DNA of 64,000 nucleotides from Chloroflexota bacterium (GCA_016876015.1 VGOD01000007.1:1-64000); one strand, 5' to 3'. Positions 1 through 8,714 are shown, counted from the stretch's first letter. Notes: generated from the letters alone by a model not told the origin. Program-made: numbers and translations.

Positions 1-122
1 TCACGCAGGGCCGCGGCATCTACACCATGAAGCTTTCGCACTACGAGGCTGTGCCTGCGCATATCGCTGAACAGGTGGTCGTCCAGGCCAGGCGTGAGCG
101 AGTGGAGACCGAAGAAGAGTAG
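1..122 (+). CDS. fusA: Elongation factor G, C-terminal end (partial)
   Basis: Only the last 39 codons are in the window; the first complete codon is at base 3 and the stop is TAG. The peptide TQGRGIYTMKLSHYEAVPAH followed by IAEQVV is the highly conserved domain V end of elongation factor G, the GTPase that drives ribosomal translocation. The acidic tail (ETEEE) is ordinary. The gene enters from the left edge, so its start and operon partners cannot be seen. A hairpin at 170-207 probably ends its transcript, and the next gene is convergent. Confidence 0.93.
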   Translation, partial: TQGRGIYTMKLSHYEAVPAHIAEQVVVQARRERVETEEE

Positions 123-169
123 GCAAGAGCGCTTGGCGACGGGACTGACGCCGGCCGCCCTATTGAGAA

Positions 170-216
170 GAAAGCGTCCGCCAGGCGGCCACCAGGCGGA
201 CGCTTTCGCGTCTTTC
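170..216 (+). terminator. Hairpin terminator after fusA
   Basis: A perfect 13-bp inverted repeat (170-182 with 195-207) has a 12-nt loop and is followed by a short T/C-rich stretch. It lies about 50 bases after the fusA stop. The T-run is weak, so termination is inferred from position and stem strength. Confidence 0.6.
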
Positions 217-229
217 ATAGGCAAGGGCC

Positions 230-276
230 GGCAGTCACATGCCTGGCGCTTCCGAAGCGCCAGGCATGTGACTGCC
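230..276. repeat. Perfect 47-bp palindrome between convergent genes
   Basis: Two 23-bp arms (230-252 and 254-276) are exact reverse complements around a single central C. The element lies between fusA and the convergent histidine kinase gene, 26 bases from that gene's stop codon. It could act as a bidirectional terminator. Its perfection and the separate fusA hairpin next to it suggest instead a dispersed palindromic repeat. No second copy was noticed in this window. Confidence 0.8.
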
Positions 277-301
277 CCAGGCTATCGAGCAGATACCGCG
301 G

Positions 302-1942
302 TCAGATGACGCGGCGCGCGCGTTCCATGGGCACTTCGACGCGCACCTGGGCGCCGGTGGCCGCGCCAGGGGGAGGCGAGACGATCGTCGTCCGGGCGTC
401 AATCAGTCGCGCCCGCTCCCGCATGTTCAGCAGTCCAAAGCTGCCGCGTTGACTGTAGCTCGCATCCACCAGTGGCACATTGAAACCCACCCCGTCGTCA
501 CTCACCTCTACCCACAGCACTTCCGCCGAGCTCTTAAGTTTGAGCCAGACATTCCGGGCATCGGCGTGCTTCTGAACGTTGTTCAGAGCTTCCTGGGCGA
601 TGACGAACAGCGTGTTGGCCACCCGCGGATCAATCATCTTGTCCGCTACATCCATGACATCCAGGTGGATCTTGTATTTGCTGTGACTGCCCTGGCGCTC
701 CGCCAATTGCGTGAGCGCGGTGGTCAGGCCGTGGGATTCCAACGCCAACGGCCGCAGGCCGAACAGCAGATCGCGCACCTCCTGATTGGCCTGCTGCGCA
801 AGGCTGTCCAAGAAGTTGAGCTCGGTGGCCATCTTCTCGGGGCCGATGGCCAGTTGTCGGCGAGCCATGTCAATGTTGAGGATCAAGGCGGCCAGGATTT
901 GCGCGGGGCCGTCGTGCAGGTCGCGGGCCAACTCATGACGCACCTGCTCTTCGGCCAGGATGATGCGATCGTGTTCATCGCGCAGCGCGCTGAATAGCCG
1001 GGCGTTGTCAATGGCCGCCGCGATCAGCGGCGACAGAATGCTCAGCCATTGCTCGTCGTCGGCCGTGAACGAGCCCCCGCCGACCTTATTGATGACCTCG
1101 ATGACGCCGATGGTCTTGCCCTTGACCTGAAGAGGGATTGCCATGATCGAGCGTGTGCGGAAGCCGCTCATGTGATCAATCTGGATGTAGAATCGGTTGT
1201 CGGACGTCACATCAGATATGATGATCGGCTCGCCGTGCGTGGCGACCCAACCGGCGATACCCTTGTCTATCGGCATCCGCTGTTCGCGCAGGATCGCCTC
1301 GGCCGGGCCGGCCGAGATCTTGAAGACCAGCTCGCGTGTGGCCTCATCTATCAGCATCAGGGTGCTTGCCTCGGCGCGCAACACCTCCGTCACCCGTTCC
1401 GTGCTCTGCTTCAGCACCTGATCGAGGTCCAGGGTCGAGGAGATAGCCTGTCCCACCTCGTACAGATGTTGAAAACGACTGAGCCGCAGCTGGGTATTTT
1501 CCAGCGCGGAGGCCTGGCGCATGATGGTGGAAAGCGCCTGGAGCGCGGCCTGCAGATGGGCGCCAGCCTCCTCAGTGGGCATCTCATTGACCGCGAAGCC
1601 GAGGGCGACCAGGGCGGTCGGCTGCAGGTTGTCGTTGCGGGTGACCATGCACAGCAATCGCAGGTCAGCGACCTGACGGATTTCAGCCTCGCTGTCGCGC
1701 GTCAGCTCTACCTCGCTCGTCCATGATGCCAGGTGCGTCAGGCTGGCCTTGTCGAGCGCGCCTTGAGTGACGGTCAGCGACGCCGGCGTGGGCAACCTCA
1801 GCCAACCTCCCGCGGCGTTTGTCTTCTGCACGAGCCAGGCCAATACCTCCTGCCAGACAACCTTGGGGTCTTGCTCGGTGGCAGGCCGGCTGAAGCGATT
1901 CAGCAGCTCGGCCGCGGCTTCGATCAGGTCATGAGATGTCAT
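302..1942 (-). CDS. GAF-domain sensor histidine kinase, NarL/DesK type
   Basis: A 546-residue cytoplasmic sensor kinase. An N-terminal region of about 150 residues is GAF-like but weak. A clear GAF domain follows, then a HisKA_3 dimerisation helix with the phospho-acceptor in RDLHDGPAQ (about His343), then an HATPase domain with N-box EALNN, G1 box DDGVGF and G2 region GSFGLLNMRERA. There is no transmembrane segment, so the signal is probably a small cytosolic ligand or redox state. The start at 1942 (MTSHDLIEAA) was chosen because the upstream in-frame extension has no family similarity and crosses the divergent promoter region. No response regulator gene is adjacent, so the partner is elsewhere. 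Confidence 0.88.
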   Translation of the reverse strand: MTSHDLIEAAAELLNRFSRPATEQDPKVVWQEVLAWLVQKTNAAGGWLRLPTPASLTVTQGALDKASLTHLASWTSEVELTRDSEAEIRQVADLRLLCMVTRNDNLQPTALVALGFAVNEMPTEEAGAHLQAALQALSTIMRQASALENTQLRLSRFQHLYEVGQAISSTLDLDQVLKQSTERVTEVLRAEASTLMLIDEATRELVFKISAGPAEAILREQRMPIDKGIAGWVATHGEPIIISDVTSDNRFYIQIDHMSGFRTRSIMAIPLQVKGKTIGVIEVINKVGGGSFTADDEQWLSILSPLIAAAIDNARLFSALRDEHDRIILAEEQVRHELARDLHDGPAQILAALILNIDMARRQLAIGPEKMATELNFLDSLAQQANQEVRDLLFGLRPLALESHGLTTALTQLAERQGSHSKYKIHLDVMDVADKMIDPRVANTLFVIAQEALNNVQKHADARNVWLKLKSSAEVLWVEVSDDGVGFNVPLVDASYSQRGSFGLLNMRERARLIDARTTIVSPPPGAATGAQVRVEVPMERARRVI

Positions 1943-2086
1943 CGCATTGCTCTTGCGTGTATGGTGAATGCCAGGCAACAAGATAACTGTATCATACTTT
2001 CGGCAAGGCGGCAACTGGACACACAAGGCATAGTGTACTTCCCGGTCGAGCAGCGCCGACGCCCCATAGTGGAGCTGCGGGCCAGT

Positions 2087-2116
2087 TTGGACAACGCCGC
2101 CTGGTTGGGCTATACT
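2087..2116 (+). promoter_or_regulatory. Sigma-70-type promoter for the DUF362 gene
   Basis: TTGGAC (2087-2092) and TATACT (2111-2116) are 18 bases apart. They lie about 35 bases upstream of a GGAGGT ribosome-binding site (2141-2146) and a TTG start at 2153. Confidence 0.55.
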
Positions 2117-2152
2117 CAACAGATCACAATGCTGACCTTTGGAGGTGCTTCG

Positions 2153-3370
2153 TTGATCCCGCATAACTATCCAGGAAAGGGCAAGGTAGTCGTCTTGAAG
2201 ACAGGGCCGGCGACCGTGCTCGATGATATCGGCTGGCTGATGGAACTGGCTGGCTACCGGGCGGCCCTGCCGGCCGATCGCGATACGATACTGAAAATCA
2301 ACATTTCATGGCAGACCTGGTACCCGGCCTGCTCCAGCACCCCGTGGCAGATCGAGGGAGTGGTGCGCAAGCTCCAGGCAGATGGTTACGAGAACCTTTC
2401 GGCTGCGCATAACAAGACCGTGGTCGTGGATGCGTATGTGGGAGAGCGCAACAACAAGCAGAAAGCGGTCGTAGATGCCTATGGGCTGCGCAATGTGCAC
2501 CTGTACGAACCAGGGATCAACTGGGTCCGTTACACGCCAAAGGCGCCCATGTTGGTGTTGGATCGCATCTTTCCCGACGGCATTTTGCTCCCAGAGTATT
2601 TCTTCGGCAAGAACATCATTCACCTGCCGACCGTCAAGACGCATGTCTTCACCGTGATCACCGGCGCCATGAAGAACGCTTTTGGCGGCCTGCTGAACGA
2701 GAAGCGGCATTGGACGCACGGCGTCATCCACGAAACCGTAGTGGACCTGCTGGCAATCCAGCAGGAGATTCACACCGGGCTCTTCGCTGTCATGGACGGC
2801 ACATTCGCAGGCGACGGACCTGGCCCCCGCGCCATGCGTTGGCACGAGAAGGACATCCTGTTGGCTTCGGCCGACCAGGTGGCGCTGGATGCGATTTCCG
2901 CCCGGCTGCAAGGGTTTAACCCGATGGACCTGAAGTTCATCCGACTGGCCCATGAGCTTGGATTGGGCGTCGGCGATCCGCGGGAGATCGAGATCGTCGG
3001 CCACGACATCTCGGCCGAGGATTGGCATTTCGTCCAGGAAGACACCTTCGCGAGCAAAGGACAGAAGCTGATCTACCACGGCGCGCTGAAGCCCTTCGAG
3101 AACCTCCTGTTGCGCTCGCCGCTGGTGCCGTGGAGCTATTTTGCATCCAACTTCTATCACAACGTCTACTGGTATCCGTTCGTCGGCCGGCCGCGGGTAG
3201 AGGCCGCGTTGCAGACCAAGTGGGGCAAGTTGTTCAGGAGCTATGGCGACGGCGAGGTGGTGTTGCCGGGCCTCGAGCCGCGCACGATGGCCATCGCTGG
3301 CGCGGCGCTTCTCGGGCTGTTGGGCGTGGGCGCAGCGCTGCTGGGTCGCAGAAGGATGATTCGGGATTGA
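2153..3370 (+). CDS. DUF362 domain-containing protein with C-terminal membrane anchor
   Basis: A 405-residue protein. The TTG start at 2153 follows GGAGGT by seven bases; longer in-frame starts would cross the promoter. The body resembles DUF362 proteins, seen in the blocks KINISWQTWYPACSSTPWQ, NIIHLPTVKTHVFTVITGAM and KNAFGGLL and in the middle lysine/histidine-rich core. The family is poorly understood and is sometimes fused to ferredoxin domains; no CxxC cluster is present here. The last 25 residues form one hydrophobic helix followed by RRRMIRD, consistent with a tail anchor. It is followed after about 35 bases by a PHP phosphoesterase gene and may be co-transcribed with it. The function is unknown. 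Confidence 0.75.
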   Translation: MIPHNYPGKGKVVVLKTGPATVLDDIGWLMELAGYRAALPADRDTILKINISWQTWYPACSSTPWQIEGVVRKLQADGYENLSAAHNKTVVVDAYVGERNNKQKAVVDAYGLRNVHLYEPGINWVRYTPKAPMLVLDRIFPDGILLPEYFFGKNIIHLPTVKTHVFTVITGAMKNAFGGLLNEKRHWTHGVIHETVVDLLAIQQEIHTGLFAVMDGTFAGDGPGPRAMRWHEKDILLASADQVALDAISARLQGFNPMDLKFIRLAHELGLGVGDPREIEIVGHDISAEDWHFVQEDTFASKGQKLIYHGALKPFENLLLRSPLVPWSYFASNFYHNVYWYPFVGRPRVEAALQTKWGKLFRSYGDGEVVLPGLEPRTMAIAGAALLGLLGVGAALLGRRRMIRD

Positions 3371-3406
3371 TCGGCTTCCATGACCCGGCGACCGGTGAGC
3401 GCGGCG

Positions 3407-4099
3407 ATGAGTGATTCGACCAGGCTGCCACGTGCAACAGGCGAAGGAACGCTTTGGCGCGTGGACTTGCACAGCCACACCAGGTTTTCACCCGATTCGG
3501 CGACTGAGCCTGCCGCGCTGATCGCGCGTGCGCGCCAACTGGGACTGGCTCGGATCGCGATCACCGATCACGATACCATTGACGGCGCGTTGGCCGCACA
3601 GCAGTTAGCGCCCGACCTGGTGATCGTGGGCGAGGAGATCATGACCGCCGCCGGCGGCGAGTTGATTGCCTATTTCGTGCAGGAGACCGTGCCGCCAGGT
3701 CTGCCGCTTCGCGAAGCGATTCGCCGGTTGCGTGCGCAGGCCGCGGTGATCAGCGTATCGCATCCTCTGGATCGCCTGCGCAACTCGGCCCTGGGCGAGC
3801 GGCTGACCCGTGAGATCATCGAGGAAGTAGATGCACTCGAAGGGTTCAACGCTCGCTGTCTCCTGCCCGGCGACAACCGGGCTGCGGCTCGCCTGGCCGC
3901 GCAGTACGGCAAGGCACTCACGGCCGGCAGCGATGCGCACACGCTCGGCGAGGTGGGCGCCGGCTATCTGCTTGCGTCGCCCTTTGCCGACAGTCCCGAT
4001 GCATTTAGAGCCAGCCTGACCCAGGCGCAGATCGCCGGTCGCTGGACAGGACCCTGGCCGCACTTCGCCAGCACCTTTGCCAGATTGCGCGGCGCATGA
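3407..4099 (+). CDS. PHP-domain metal-dependent phosphoesterase
   Basis: A protein of about 230 residues of the PHP family (trinuclear-metal phosphoesterases related to histidinol phosphatase and the DNA polymerase III PHP domain). Metal-ligand motifs appear in order: DLHSHTRFSPD, TDHDT, GEEI, SHPLDR and GSDAH. The ATG at 3407 follows GGTGAG by seven bases and is preferred; an in-frame ATG at 3380 would add nine residues but has no clear ribosome-binding site. The stop overlaps the next start by four bases (ATGA), so this gene and the PrsW-like gene are translationally coupled. The substrate is not predictable; stand-alone PHP proteins often act on small phosphodiesters or nucleotides. Confidence 0.82.
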   Translation: MSDSTRLPRATGEGTLWRVDLHSHTRFSPDSATEPAALIARARQLGLARIAITDHDTIDGALAAQQLAPDLVIVGEEIMTAAGGELIAYFVQETVPPGLPLREAIRRLRAQAAVISVSHPLDRLRNSALGERLTREIIEEVDALEGFNARCLLPGDNRAAARLAAQYGKALTAGSDAHTLGEVGAGYLLASPFADSPDAFRASLTQAQIAGRWTGPWPHFASTFARLRGA

Positions 4100-5109
4100 C
4101 TCCATCAACCCTGGCCTTCGGTCTCTTCTTCTCCTTCCTGGCGACCGCAGCGCCGACCGCGCTCTGGATCGGGATCGCCTGGCGTTGCGACCGCTACGAG
4201 CGAGAGCCCGCACCCTTGCTGATCGCGTCCTTTCTCTGGGGCGCGATTCCTGCGGTTATTCTGGCGCTCGTCTTTGAGACGTTGTTCGGGATCGAAGGAG
4301 ATGGCGCGGGGGCCAGTCTGGCGCGCGAGGTGGCGGCGGCCAGCGCCATCGCGCCGGTGGCCGAGGAGTTGGCGAAGGCTGCCGGTCTGCTGCTCATCTG
4401 GCTGATCTGGCGCATCGAGTATGATGGTGTATTGGACGGCATCCTGTACGGCGCCCTGGTAGGGTTCGGGTTCGCCGTGACGGAAAACCTGTTCTACTTC
4501 ATGGCGGCCTTGGGCGAGGGCGGTTGGGGGCAGTGGGGTGTGACAGTGTTTCTGCGCAGCGTGGTGTTTGGGCTGAACCACGCATTCTTCACAGCATTTA
4601 CGGGCGCCGCGCTCGGCGCTGCTCATCTGATCCGTAGTCGTCTGGGGCGATGGCTGGCGGCTGCACTGGGATTGGGCGCAGCGATCGTGGCGCACGGGGT
4701 ACACAACTTCGGGGTGTCGGTGACGTCTGTCTCTATCCTGGGTCTTGGCTTGAGTCTGATCGGCGACGCGGGCGGCGTGCTGCTGGTAGTCCTGATCATC
4801 TGGCTGGCGCAGCGTCAGGAGCAACGTTGGCTGCGCATCGAACTGGCCGATGAGGTAGGCAAGTTGCTGGAGCCGGCGGAGCATCAGGCGCTGCAGACGG
4901 TCAAGGGGCGCTGGCAGATGCTAGCGCAGGCGCGCAAGCAGGGCGGCATGAAGGCGCTGGCGGCGACCGCGCATTTCCAGGAAACTGCGACTGAGCTGGC
5001 CTTTCGCAAACACCGGGCGCGCGTGCGCGGACCCGATGTCAGGCTTGAGCAGGAAATCGCCGAGTTGGGCGCCCGGCTTGCGACCCGGCGCGCTCAACTC
5101 GGCGTCTGA
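4096..5109 (+). CDS. PrsW family intramembrane metalloprotease-like protein
   Basis: A 337-residue polytopic membrane protein with about seven to eight hydrophobic segments in the first 250 residues and a soluble, charged C-terminal tail of about 90 residues. PrsW/CPBP-type signature residues are visible: APVAEELAK (E90, E91), VTENLFY (E130, N131), NHAFF (H162) and AHGVHN (H200, H203). PrsW of Bacillus subtilis performs site-1 cleavage of the anti-sigma factor RsiW. An anti-sigma gene occurs about 4 kb downstream, but a link is only a possibility. The start overlaps the stop of the PHP gene by four bases. The next gene is convergent. Confidence 0.82.
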   Translation: MTPSTLAFGLFFSFLATAAPTALWIGIAWRCDRYEREPAPLLIASFLWGAIPAVILALVFETLFGIEGDGAGASLAREVAAASAIAPVAEELAKAAGLLLIWLIWRIEYDGVLDGILYGALVGFGFAVTENLFYFMAALGEGGWGQWGVTVFLRSVVFGLNHAFFTAFTGAALGAAHLIRSRLGRWLAAALGLGAAIVAHGVHNFGVSVTSVSILGLGLSLIGDAGGVLLVVLIIWLAQRQEQRWLRIELADEVGKLLEPAEHQALQTVKGRWQMLAQARKQGGMKALAATAHFQETATELAFRKHRARVRGPDVRLEQEIAELGARLATRRAQLGV

Positions 5110-5160
5110 CCTGACCGCTCAGTGTATGCGTGTCCCGCCCGCGGCTTCTGAGAGCCTCTG

Positions 5161-6231
5161 CTATCCCACCGGCGCGAAGGTCGTATACTTGAAGACCGGT
5201 TGGCGCTGCAGGTAGTACAGCCGGTAGGTGCTGGCCTGATCTGCCCCGCACCAGACCACGTGAGTCTTGCCGGAACGCGCAACCGCAAACGCAACTTCGC
5301 TCAAGCCTCCACAGCTATCAGTTGCGACCTCCGGCGCCCACCACTCGGCATCGTAATCGGGCGGCCGAACCCGGTGAAAGAGGGTTGGCCCCTGTTGCCA
5401 GATCGCCTGCAAGAACCCCTGACGATTGGCCGCTATGCGTGGCGCACGACAGTCGGCGTCGGTTGCCGAGGCATCGGCCGGCGCCCCCCAGCCATTGGGC
5501 CGCCGATCGGCGTGTTGGATGCCGAACACGCCGGCCAGCTCTTCTTGCCACAGCAGGTGGCACCCCCCCTGGATATTCGTGGCCACGCGAGGCTGAAGCG
5601 AGTGGCGCTCCGCGCTGCTCGAGATGTTCTCCGGCATGCTCCAGCCGCCCTCACGGCTGAAGGTGCAGAACACCTCGAAACGTTGGCTGCTCTCCAGCCG
5701 ATCCTGCCAGAAGATGTATGCCACATTCTGCGGGGTGATCGCCAGCGCCGGCGCGCTGCCGCGCGCGCTGGCCAGCGGGCCGGTGAGCCAGCGCCCTTCC
5801 TCAAGGCGGCCGGTGTAGATCGCAGAGTGACCCGACGTGTTATCGGCCCAGACCGCACGCAGCGTCCCGTCAGGGCCAACTGCGATGGCCGGCTGCCTGG
5901 AGGCGCCGGTCGTGTGCGAGACGTTCTGCGGCAATGACCAGGCGACGCCATTCCACCACACATAGCAGATTTCGGCGTTTCCCGCGAACTGGTTGACGAA
6001 GACCGCATGAAGCTGGCCATCAGGGGTGGCTGCCAATGCCGGTTGCTCGCCGGCCGCCACGCGCACGGGCTCACTCCAGCCGCTCGCGCCGCGATAGCTG
6101 TGCCAGATCTCTCTGTCTCGTGACCACAGGAGGTGCAGGGTCTCGGCCGCCACGGCCAGGGCCGGCTCTCGACTTCCCGCGCGCGCGATTGGAATCAGCT
6201 CGTTGGGAGACCAGGGGGTGTTGGATGCCAT
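5161..6231 (-). CDS. Predicted beta-propeller protein, sialidase-like repeats
   Basis: A 356-residue protein made of about six to seven repeats of roughly 50 residues. Each has a pattern like PALAxxPDGxLHAVW followed by an aromatic-rich strand and GxGWSxPxNxS (for example QPALAATPDGQLHAVFV and RQPAIAVGPDGTLRAVW). This is typical of six- or seven-bladed propellers annotated as sialidase-like or BNR-like, but true Asp-boxes and catalytic sialidase residues are not evident. There is no signal peptide or membrane segment. The ATG at 6231 follows GGAAGGAG by about seven bases; a longer frame upstream is non-conserved. The gene lies downstream of the two kinases on the same strand with a gap of about 100 bases. 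The function is unknown. Confidence 0.65.
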   Translation of the reverse strand: MASNTPWSPNELIPIARAGSREPALAVAAETLHLLWSRDREIWHSYRGASGWSEPVRVAAGEQPALAATPDGQLHAVFVNQFAGNAEICYVWWNGVAWSLPQNVSHTTGASRQPAIAVGPDGTLRAVWADNTSGHSAIYTGRLEEGRWLTGPLASARGSAPALAITPQNVAYIFWQDRLESSQRFEVFCTFSREGGWSMPENISSSAERHSLQPRVATNIQGGCHLLWQEELAGVFGIQHADRRPNGWGAPADASATDADCRAPRIAANRQGFLQAIWQQGPTLFHRVRPPDYDAEWWAPEVATDSCGGLSEVAFAVARSGKTHVVWCGADQASTYRLYYLQRQPVFKYTTFAPVG

Positions 6232-6333
6232 GACCGCACACTCCTTCCGTCCGGGCGGACCCGGCAGTGTACCGGCGGGCGAAAAGCCGCCAGGTGCAGC
6301 GATTATATCATCTTCTGCGCCAGCGCGCAAACC

Positions 6334-6981
6334 TCAAGAAAATACCACTTCTTCCTTGCCGCTCAGCTTCTCTTCGATCTTGCGAACAATCAGATCCAGA
6401 TGGGCCCCGTTGTGTACGAAGTCTAACTCATCGGACGGAATCGTGAGCACAGGGCACAGCGCGAAGCCATGCATCCAGGCAGCGTACAGTCTGTTTAGTT
6501 GGTCGAGGTATTCAGGTGCGATGTTGCGCTCGAACGCCCGTCCGCGTTGCGCGATGCGATGTAGCAGTGTCGGCACCGTGGCGCGTAGATAGACCACCAG
6601 ATCAGGCGGCGGTAGAAATAGCGCCAGCACTTCGTACAGTTCGCGATAGGTGCGGTAGTCGCGCTCGACGATCGCGCCTTGCTCATAGAGCGCCCGTGCG
6701 AAGATCTCGGCGTCTTCGTACACGCTGCGATCTTGCACCACCGAGCCGGGGAAGTCGAGCAACCGGCGATGATGGCGCAGGCGTCGCGACAGAAAGAAGA
6801 TCTGCGAGTGGAAGGCATAGCGCGGCATGTCCTGGTAGAAGTCGGCCAGGTAGGGATTGTCAGCGACGGCCTCGTAGAACGGCTCCCAGCCCAGCCGTTG
6901 GCTGAGCAGCCCGGTCAGGGTAGACTTGCCCACGCCGATGTTGCCAGCAATGGCGACGAAGCGCTTGGTCATCGGTCCCAT
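6334..6981 (-). CDS. Deoxynucleoside kinase (dAdo/dGuo kinase family)
   Basis: A 215-residue P-loop kinase that phosphorylates deoxynucleosides for dNTP salvage. The P-loop is GNIGVGKST (about 13-21). The substrate/DRS motif is VVQDRSVYEDAEIFA, and the lid contains RIAQRGRAFER. The length matches bacterial deoxyadenosine/deoxyguanosine kinases. Either ATG at 6981 or ATG at 6972 could start translation; the AAAGGA upstream fits the second better. The gene begins inside the last codons of the upstream kinase-MazG gene (13-base overlap), so the two are one translationally coupled salvage unit. Paired paralogous kinases of this family occur in Bacillus (dck/dgk). Confidence 0.9.
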   Translation of the reverse strand: MGPMTKRFVAIAGNIGVGKSTLTGLLSQRLGWEPFYEAVADNPYLADFYQDMPRYAFHSQIFFLSRRLRHHRRLLDFPGSVVQDRSVYEDAEIFARALYEQGAIVERDYRTYRELYEVLALFLPPPDLVVYLRATVPTLLHRIAQRGRAFERNIAPEYLDQLNRLYAAWMHGFALCPVLTIPSDELDFVHNGAHLDLIVRKIEEKLSGKEEVVFS

Positions 6982-7988
6982 GTCCTTTGCCAGTTCTGCC
7001 CCATCTTTCTGAGGTAGGCGCTTTCCAGGTCAATGCCCGCATCGTTGGCGATCTTCAGGAGATAGGCCAGGGCGTCGGCAAGCTCTTCCTGCAGGTTGGG
7101 GCTGACGGCCTGCAGGGCGCGCTCGCGCGCCTCCCGGCGATTGCCGACCTGGAGCAGCAAGCGATCGGTCTTGATCCAGGCTTGCGCCAGCGCGCGGCCC
7201 AGCTCGCCGATCTCCTCCGTCAGGCAGATGTAGTTAAAAAAGAGGTCGGCCACGAACCCCTTTTCGTTGTCGAGCACATGGTGAAAGCGTTGGAAGTCGG
7301 GCAAGCGGCGCCCCTCGCCGAGCGCCGGCACGGATTCGCTGTCCGCCCCGATTTCGGGCAGGGGAAGCTGAACGCTATTGGCGCGCAGAGCAGTTTTCAC
7401 ACGTCCGACCACCTCTGCACGCGCCGCGGGATCGTGTACGAAATCCAGATGATCGGTGTCCAGCGCCAGCAGCGGCGCAGTGGTATAATCCACGAAGAAC
7501 GCTTCATAGGCGCGCCGCAGGTCGTCAATATATGCGCGCTCCATCTGCCGCTCGTAGGCGCGATCACGGAACGCGATGCGCTGCATCAGGGTATCGGTGG
7601 AGGCCTTGAGATAGACTATCAGGTCCGGGGTGGGAACTTGCTCGCCCAGTATCGCGTGCACGCGCTCGTACATGGCAAGTTCATCGCCGACCAGGTTCAG
7701 GTGAGCAAAAAGCCAGTCTTTGGCGAATAGATAGTCGCTGACCAGATGGCCGTGGCCCAACGTCTGTCTGATCACGCGGTGCTGTTGCCGATAGCGGCTC
7801 AACAGGAAAAAAATCTGAGTCTGAAAGGCATAGCGTGCGCGGTCGGCGTAGAAGTCGCTCAAGAAAGGGTTTTCCTCGAAGACTTCAAGCAACACCTCGG
7901 CAGGCAACGTTTCGCCCAAGATGCGGGCCAGAGTGGTCTTGCCGACGCCGATGGCGCCTTCGATGGCGATGTATGGGTGTGGGCTCAC
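6969..7988 (-). CDS. Deoxynucleoside kinase fused to MazG-like pyrophosphohydrolase domain
   Basis: A 339-residue two-domain protein. Residues 1-215 are a deoxynucleoside kinase: P-loop EGAIGVGKTTL at 10-20, a SDYLFAKDWLFA segment at the DRS position, and lid RIAFRDRAYER. After a linker of about 35 residues, residues 250-339 form an all-alpha NTP-pyrophosphatase (MazG-like) domain with the metal motifs EEIGE (258-262) and EELAD (301-305). The first half would make dNMPs; the second would hydrolyse NTPs or dNTPs to monophosphates, so the fusion links synthesis with pool control or house-cleaning. The GTG at 7988 is preferred over an ATG at 8027 because a consensus TATAAT lies between them and GAGAGGAA precedes the GTG. 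It is translationally coupled to the second kinase. Confidence 0.86.
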   Translation of the reverse strand: MSPHPYIAIEGAIGVGKTTLARILGETLPAEVLLEVFEENPFLSDFYADRARYAFQTQIFFLLSRYRQQHRVIRQTLGHGHLVSDYLFAKDWLFAHLNLVGDELAMYERVHAILGEQVPTPDLIVYLKASTDTLMQRIAFRDRAYERQMERAYIDDLRRAYEAFFVDYTTAPLLALDTDHLDFVHDPAARAEVVGRVKTALRANSVQLPLPEIGADSESVPALGEGRRLPDFQRFHHVLDNEKGFVADLFFNYICLTEEIGELGRALAQAWIKTDRLLLQVGNRREARERALQAVSPNLQEELADALAYLLKIANDAGIDLESAYLRKMGQNWQRTWDR

Positions 7989-8018
7989 AGAGGTTCCTCT
8001 CGAAGTGAAGTTGCCTCT

Positions 8019-8047
8019 ATTATACATGAATCCACAGGGCTGGCGAA
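8019..8047 (-). promoter_or_regulatory. Promoter of the deoxynucleoside kinase operon
   Basis: Reading leftward, a weak -35 (TTCGCC, 8042-8047) is followed after 17 bases by a perfect TATAAT (8019-8024). The predicted transcript start near 8012 leaves a leader of about 24 bases before the GTG at 7988. Confidence 0.6.
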
Positions 8048-8114
8048 ACCTTCGGGGGTCTCCTGCGTATGAGACAATACGGGCGTAGACTGTGGCGCCA
8101 ATGGCAGGCAACCT

Positions 8115-8711
8115 ATGGAAAACCAAGAACTGATCTGGCTTGAGCAGGCGCGGTGCGGCGATCAGAGCGCCTTCGGCCGCCTGGTTGGGGCATACCAGGG
8201 GCCGGTCTACAACCTGGCCTATCGGATGCTGGGCAACGCCAGCGAGGCGGAGGATGCCGCGCAAGAAACCTTCGTGCGCATGTACACCAAGCTGCACACC
8301 TATCAGCCGGAGCGCAAGCTGGCCTCGTGGGTGCTGGCGATCGCATCACACTACTGCATAGATCGGTTGCGGCGTCGCCGCCTGGTTTGGCTTTCGCTCG
8401 ATGAAGAGCCCTTTGTCGCGACATTGCCCACACACCAGCAGGGGCCTGAAGAGACGCTGCTGCGCAAGGAAGTGCGCGACGAAGTCCAGAAGCTTGTGGA
8501 GCGTCTGGCGCCATCCTATAGGATACCATTGATTCTACGTTACTGGTACGATCTGTCGTATGAGGAGATCGCCGAGGTCATGGGCCTGTCGGTGCAGGCC
8601 ATCAAATCACGTTTGCACCGTGCACGGCTGCAGGTCGCAGCGCACGCGCCCACAGGTGCGGGGTCAGGAGTGGCAGCGGCGGCTGCACCCAGCCAGGCAG
8701 GGGTGAGGTGA
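8115..8711 (+). CDS. ECF-type RNA polymerase sigma factor
   Basis: A 198-residue sigma-70 family protein with only regions 2 and 4. Region 2 includes NLAYRMLGNASEAEDAAQET and FVRMY; region 4 includes RLAPSYRIPLILRYWYDLSY, EEIAEVMGLSVQAIKSRLHR and AR. The C-terminal 25 residues are a low-complexity Ala/Gly tail. An anti-sigma factor gene with a ZAS zinc motif follows after three bases, so this is a classical ECF sigma/anti-sigma pair. The likely co-transcribed target is a polymer-forming membrane protein, which suggests an envelope-related regulon. The gene starts about 125 bases from the divergent kinase operon. The ribosome-binding site is weak. Confidence 0.94.
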   Translation: MENQELIWLEQARCGDQSAFGRLVGAYQGPVYNLAYRMLGNASEAEDAAQETFVRMYTKLHTYQPERKLASWVLAIASHYCIDRLRRRRLVWLSLDEEPFVATLPTHQQGPEETLLRKEVRDEVQKLVERLAPSYRIPLILRYWYDLSYEEIAEVMGLSVQAIKSRLHRARLQVAAHAPTGAGSGVAAAAAPSQAGVR

Positions 8712-8714
8712 GAT

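Noticed and set aside
5161-6231. The propeller protein considered as a true sialidase.
   Set aside because: Asp-boxes and the catalytic Arg triad are not recognisable and there is no signal peptide.
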